Shown here: positions 61,331 to 64,000 of the stretch, in pieces
How the letters are laid out: the number at the start of each line of letters is the position of its first letter
Numbering within the stretch: the first letter of the stretch is position 1
Assembly (NCBI RefSeq): GCF_025421715.1
Contig: NZ_JAOEFC010000002.1
Location: 310,001 to 374,000, forward strand
Length of the DNA: 64,000 nucleotides
From: Microbacterium festucae
Lineage (GTDB): Bacteria > Actinomycetota > Actinomycetes > Actinomycetales > Microbacteriaceae
Direction of reading: 5' to 3'
Translations under genes and position numbers: made by a program
Notes under the pieces: generated by a model
What the model saw: only the letters and a program-made list of their open reading frames with translations
What the model was told of the DNA's origin: nothing
Databases searched by the model: none

Positions 61331-61759
61331 ATGAGCGAATCCGACACCGTCGACGGCCGGATCGACGGGCTCGAGTGGGCCGCGCAGCGCGGGATGGGGG
61401 CCCTGGCCGAGAAGATGGGCCTGCACTTCACCGAGTTCACGGTGGAGCGGTGCGTGGCCACGATGCCCGTCGAGGGCAACACGCAGCCGGTCGGTCTGAT
61501 GCACGGCGGGGCATATGTCGTGCTGGGCGAATCGCTCGGCTCGATGGCCGCGAACCTGCACGCCGGCCCCGATCGCCTCGCCGTCGGCGTCGACATCAAC
61601 GCGACCCACACCCGCTCGGCCACCTCCGGCATCGTCACGGGGGTGTGCACCCCCGTGCACCTGGGACGCAGCATCACGGTGCACGAGATCGTCGTCAGCG
61701 ACGACCAGGGCCGCCGCTGCTCGACCATCCGCATCACCAACATGATCAAGGACCGCTGA
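61331..61759 (+). CDS. Hotdog-fold PaaI/YbgC-like thioesterase
   Basis: 142-residue thioesterase of the PaaI/menaquinone-type hotdog group that hydrolyses acyl- or aryl-CoA thioesters. I start at the ATG at 61331 (MSESDTVDGRIDGLEWAAQ), the first in the frame that is free of polA antisense sequence. Motifs: NTQPVGLMHGGAYVVLGESLGSMAA, in which HGG and the catalytic acid (Glu) lie as expected, and INATHTRSATSGIVTGVCTPVHLGRS. GAAGG lies 8 nt upstream. It is divergent from polA, and polA-thioesterase-ANTAR regulator is a common actinobacterial order. Confidence 0.92.
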   Translation: MSESDTVDGRIDGLEWAAQRGMGALAEKMGLHFTEFTVERCVATMPVEGNTQPVGLMHGGAYVVLGESLGSMAANLHAGPDRLAVGVDINATHTRSATSGIVTGVCTPVHLGRSITVHEIVVSDDQGRRCSTIRITNMIKDR

Positions 61760-61840
61760 CCGCGGCATCCGCCCGGCCCTGCCGCGCCCGCCGGTGCGCC
61801 GCGCCCTGCCGTGCCCCGCCCTGCCGGGCCCGCACCGTCG

Positions 61841-61909
61841 GCGAGAGAACAACGCGGCGCCGAGGGAACGGGTGGTGACCGTTCTCTCGGCGCCGACGTG
61901 TTCTCTCGC
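61841..61909. repeat. 69-bp inverted repeat between convergent genes
   Basis: Arms 61841-61871 and 61879-61909 pair over 31 bp with four mismatches around a 7-nt loop (GTGGTGA). The words GAGAGAAC, CGGCGCCGAG and GAACGG appear in both arms. It could form a long cruciform or act as terminator for both the thioesterase and the ANTAR gene. Its arm length exceeds that of any other hairpin in the window. The flanks (61760-61840 and 61910-61963) are GC-rich without recognisable features. Confidence 0.85.
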
Positions 61910-61963
61910 GGCCGGGCCCCGGCCGCGGGGCGGCGGGGGCGTGCGAGGGAGGGGGCTGGGGGG

Positions 61964-62584
61964 TCAGGACTTCTTGGGGGCCAGCTGCTCGATGATCGCC
62001 TTGGCGACGTCCTGCATCGTCAGGCGGCGGTCCATCGAGGCCTTCTGGATCCAGCGGAACGCCTCGGGCTCGGACAGGCCCATCTTCTCGTTGAGCAGGC
62101 CCTTGGCCCGGTCGACGAGCTTGCGGGTCTCGAAGCGCTCGACCATGTCGGTCACCTCGGCCTCGAGCGTGATGATCTGCTCGTAACGGGCCAGGGCGAT
62201 CTCGATCGCCGGCAGCAGGTCGTTGGGCGTGAAGGGCTTCACGACGTACGCCAGGGCGCCGGCCTCGCTGGCGCGCTCGACGAGCTCCTTCTGGCTGAAC
62301 GCGGTCAGCAGCACGACCGGCGCGATGTGCGCCTTGTTGAGCTTCTCCGCCGCGCTGATGCCGTCGAGCACGGGCATCTTCACGTCCATGATCACCAGGT
62401 CGGGGCGCAGTTCGGTGGCCAGCTGCACGGCGGTCTCACCGTCGCCGGCCTCGCCGACGACGTCGAAGCCGTTGTCGCGGAGGATCTCGACGATGTCGAG
62501 ACGGATCAGCGACTCGTCCTCGGCGACGACGACCCGTCGCGGGGCGGTGGCGGTGGGCGTCGTGCTCGGTTCCTGCTCAGTCAC
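61964..62584 (-). CDS. pdtaR: ANTAR-domain response regulator (PdtaR-like)
   Basis: Two-component receiver that acts on RNA as an antiterminator; 206 aa. The receiver domain (about 18-135) has the acidic pair DES, the phospho-acceptor Asp in LVIMDVKMPVLDG, Thr in LLTAF and Lys in YVVKPF. The ANTAR domain (about 145-200) follows: RKLVDRAKGLLNEKMGLSEPEAFRWIQKASMDRRLTMQDVAKAI. GTG start with TAGGAT exactly 6 nt upstream on the minus strand (62591-62596). Its cognate kinase (PdtaS type) is not in this window. It is divergent from tRNA-Leu. Confidence 0.95.
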   Translation of the reverse strand: MTEQEPSTTPTATAPRRVVVAEDESLIRLDIVEILRDNGFDVVGEAGDGETAVQLATELRPDLVIMDVKMPVLDGISAAEKLNKAHIAPVVLLTAFSQKELVERASEAGALAYVVKPFTPNDLLPAIEIALARYEQIITLEAEVTDMVERFETRKLVDRAKGLLNEKMGLSEPEAFRWIQKASMDRRLTMQDVAKAIIEQLAPKKS

Positions 62585-62641
62585 CTGTACATCCTATGGC
62601 CAGCGGCCGGTGTTGCCTGCGGTATCGTCGAATCCACGTGC

Positions 62642-62722
62642 GCCGGTGTGGCGGAATGGCAGACGCGACCGACTCAAACTCGGTTGTCTTCGGACGTGTG
62701 GGTTCGACTCCCACCACCGGCA
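62642..62722 (+). tRNA. tRNA-Leu (anticodon CAA)
   Basis: 81 nt. The acceptor stem GCCGGTG (62642-62648) pairs perfectly with CACCGGC (62715-62721), and A is the discriminator base. The anticodon arm ACCGA-CTCAAAC-TCGGT has CAA in the loop. A long variable arm is present, as expected for Leu, and the T arm GTGGG-TTCGACT-CCCAC is standard. CCA is not encoded. A TATCGT box at 62623-62628 is a plausible -10. Confidence 0.97.
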
Positions 62723-62732
62723 CGTCGTGCGC

Positions 62733-63116
62733 TCAGGCCCCGAAGTACTGGTTTCCGAGCGCCTTGCTCTTGAGCGCGTCGAACTCGCCCTGCGAGATCG
62801 TGCCCTCGTCCAGCAGCGCCTTGGCGCGTGCGATGTCCTCCGCCGGCGACGAGGATGCCGCGGGCCGGTAGGCGTCGTCTTCGGCGGGACGCGACCGCGT
62901 CGCGTGGGCGCGCGCGGCGATGCCGCTGCCCCGAGCGATGAGGTAGACCAGCGCGGTGAGCACGGGGAAGAAGATCAGGAAGAAGATCCACACCGCCTTG
63001 CCCCAACCGCTGACGGTGTCGTCGCGGAACAGGTCGGAGACGATGAAGACCAGCACGAACACGTACGACACGACGTACACGGCGACCAGCATGAACCAGA
63101 ACAGATCCCAGAACAC
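62733..63116 (-). CDS. SHOCT-domain membrane protein
   Basis: 127-residue protein. I start at the GTG at 63116 because AAGGAG precedes it by 7 nt. Two hydrophobic segments follow: (V)FWDLFWFMLVAVYVVSYVFV at about 1-25 and WGKAVWIFFLIFFPVLTALVYL at about 38-60. Together they resemble the PLDc_N-type membrane anchor. A Ser/Ala/Pro-rich linker leads to a C-terminal SHOCT motif (about 97-120: EDIARAKALLDEGTISQGEFDALKSKAL). SHOCT motifs mediate oligomerisation; the exact role is unknown. It ends 11 bp beyond the tRNA-Leu on the opposite strand. Confidence 0.87.
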   Translation of the reverse strand: MFWDLFWFMLVAVYVVSYVFVLVFIVSDLFRDDTVSGWGKAVWIFFLIFFPVLTALVYLIARGSGIAARAHATRSRPAEDDAYRPAASSSPAEDIARAKALLDEGTISQGEFDALKSKALGNQYFGA

Positions 63117-63158
63117 GGCATTCTCCTTCGCAGCGGGGTGCCGCCGGAAACGCCGGAC

Positions 63159-63186
63159 GGCCACGCTCAGCATAGTGAGCGTGGCC
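63159..63186 (-). terminator. pyk terminator
   Basis: GGCCACGCTCA (63159-63169), loop GCATAG, TGAGCGTGGCC (63176-63186): a perfect 11-bp stem 27 bp beyond the pyk stop. Confidence 0.85.
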
Positions 63187-63212
63187 GTCGCGGTGTCGGT
63201 GCGATCGGAGTG

Positions 63213-64000
63213 TTACTGCTCCGACTTGTAGATGGGCGCCTTGCCGTTCTTGGCATCGCCGATCTTGTGCACGCGGATGTCGTTGGTGCCGCCGACGATT
63301 CCGGGAGGGGATCCCGAGATCACGACGACCTTGTCGCCCTCGGCGGCCAGGCCGTTGCCGAGGAAGTAGTCGTCCACCTGCAGGAACATCAGGTCGGTGT
63401 GGGCGACGTGCTCCACGAGCGAGGACTGCACGCCCCAGGTCAGCGCCATGCGGCGACGGATCGCCGGGTCGACGGTGAAGGCCATCATCGGGATGCCCGA
63501 GCGCAGGCGCGACATGCGGCGCGCGGTGTCACCGGACTCGGTGAAGATGGCGACGTACTTGGCGCCGACGAACTCGGCGATGTCGTACGCGGCGAGGGTG
63601 AGGATGCCGCCCTGCGTGCGGGGCTTGGTCACGAGCGGGCGGATGCGGTCCAGCCCGTGCTCCTCGGTGGACTCGACGATGCGGGCCATGGTCTGCACCG
63701 TGACGACCGGGTAGTCGCCGACGCTGGACTCACCGGAGAGCATGACCGCGTCGGCGCCGTCGAGCACGGCGTTGGCGACGTCGGAGGCCTCGGCGCGGGT
63801 GGGCACCGGCGAGTGGGTCATCGACTCGAGCATCTGCGTGGCGACGATGACGGGCTTGGCCATGCGGCGGCACAGCTCGATCGCCCGCTTCTGCACGATC
63901 GGCACGGCCTCCAGCGGCAGCTCGACGGCGAGGTCACCGCGGGCCACCATGATGCCGTCAAAGGCGTCGATGATCTCCTCGAGGTTGTCCACGGCCTGCG
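63213..64000 (-). CDS. pyk: Pyruvate kinase, C-terminal part (partial)
   Basis: Glycolytic enzyme converting phosphoenolpyruvate and ADP to pyruvate and ATP. The frame continues past the window end, so the first part of the barrel is missing. Visible: [29 protein letters not shown] (the catalytic-loop signature), [30 protein letters not shown], and then the C-terminal allosteric domain ([50 protein letters not shown]). The C-terminal domain is of normal length. A strong hairpin follows the stop. Confidence 0.97.
   Translation of the reverse strand, partial: QAVDNLEEIIDAFDGIMVARGDLAVELPLEAVPIVQKRAIELCRRMAKPVIVATQMLESMTHSPVPTRAEASDVANAVLDGADAVMLSGESSVGDYPVVTVQTMARIVESTEEHGLDRIRPLVTKPRTQGGILTLAAYDIAEFVGAKYVAIFTESGDTARRMSRLRSGIPMMAFTVDPAIRRRMALTWGVQSSLVEHVAHTDLMFLQVDDYFLGNGLAAEGDKVVVISGSPPGIVGGTNDIRVHKIGDAKNGKAPIYKSEQ

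Overview
The window is a 64 kb piece of chromosome from a high-GC actinobacterium. Codon use, very frequent GTG starts, RbpA, PafB/PafC, an ANTAR regulator, a DUF6458 protein and the gene orders lepA-hemW-hrcA-dnaJ-rsmE-HIT-phoH-ybeY-CNNM-era and pafBC-tatAC-helY all fit Micrococcales. The family Microbacteriaceae, and a Microbacterium-like organism in particular, is the best guess. This is an inference from gene content and style, not a database match. Almost all of the window is ordinary, dense chromosomal backbone with many 1-8 bp gene overlaps. I see no prophage, insertion sequence, CRISPR array or rRNA operon.

Layout: 1-1814 is the end of leuS, followed by 640 bp without a gene that holds short tandem repeats, a terminator and four copies of a 61-bp imperfect palindrome. 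2454-6706 is comEA-comEC-holA. The 790 bp between holA and rpsT hold a 63-bp tandem array and a fifth 61-bp palindrome. 7497-14817 holds rpsT, an MFS transporter, an alpha/beta hydrolase and a very large secreted nuclease/5'-nucleotidase. 15041-25969 is a long housekeeping run: lepA, DUF1990, hemW, CIRCE-controlled hrcA-dnaJ, rsmE, HIT, phoH, ybeY, CNNM and era. 26010-36860 has PAC2, HAD, trmI, FKBP, pafB-pafC, tatA-tatC, helY and lnt. The Pup-proteasome genes usually found between trmI and the FKBP/pafBC genes are absent here.

36895-46443 holds rbpA, GDPD-SPFH-NfeD, SDR plus S9 peptidase, hdeD, an AEC transporter, a GMC oxidoreductase with an operator-like palindrome over its -35 box, and a 53-codon gene not previously obvious. 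46444-47300 is an AT-richer, decayed patch with a P-loop kinase pseudogene. 47420-51799 is an accessory block (DUF1254, SRPBCC, hydrolase) next to an ECF42-type sigma factor and its YCII/DGPF partner, with a matching promoter. 51920-64000 holds MFS transporters, SGNH, LLM and DUF885 proteins, polA, a hotdog thioesterase, an ANTAR regulator, tRNA-Leu(CAA), a SHOCT protein and the start-side-truncated end of pyk.

Across the window many first genes of transcription units have a -10-like TANNNT exactly 6 or 7 nt before ATG/GTG, which points to leaderless transcription. Twice the -10 box reuses the TAG stop codon of the upstream gene. The most unusual items are the constant-length 61-bp palindromes, the 63-bp array, the missing proteasome cassette, the GMC operator, the twice-damaged kinase and the ECF42 promoter. 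I did not find a clearly new multi-gene system.
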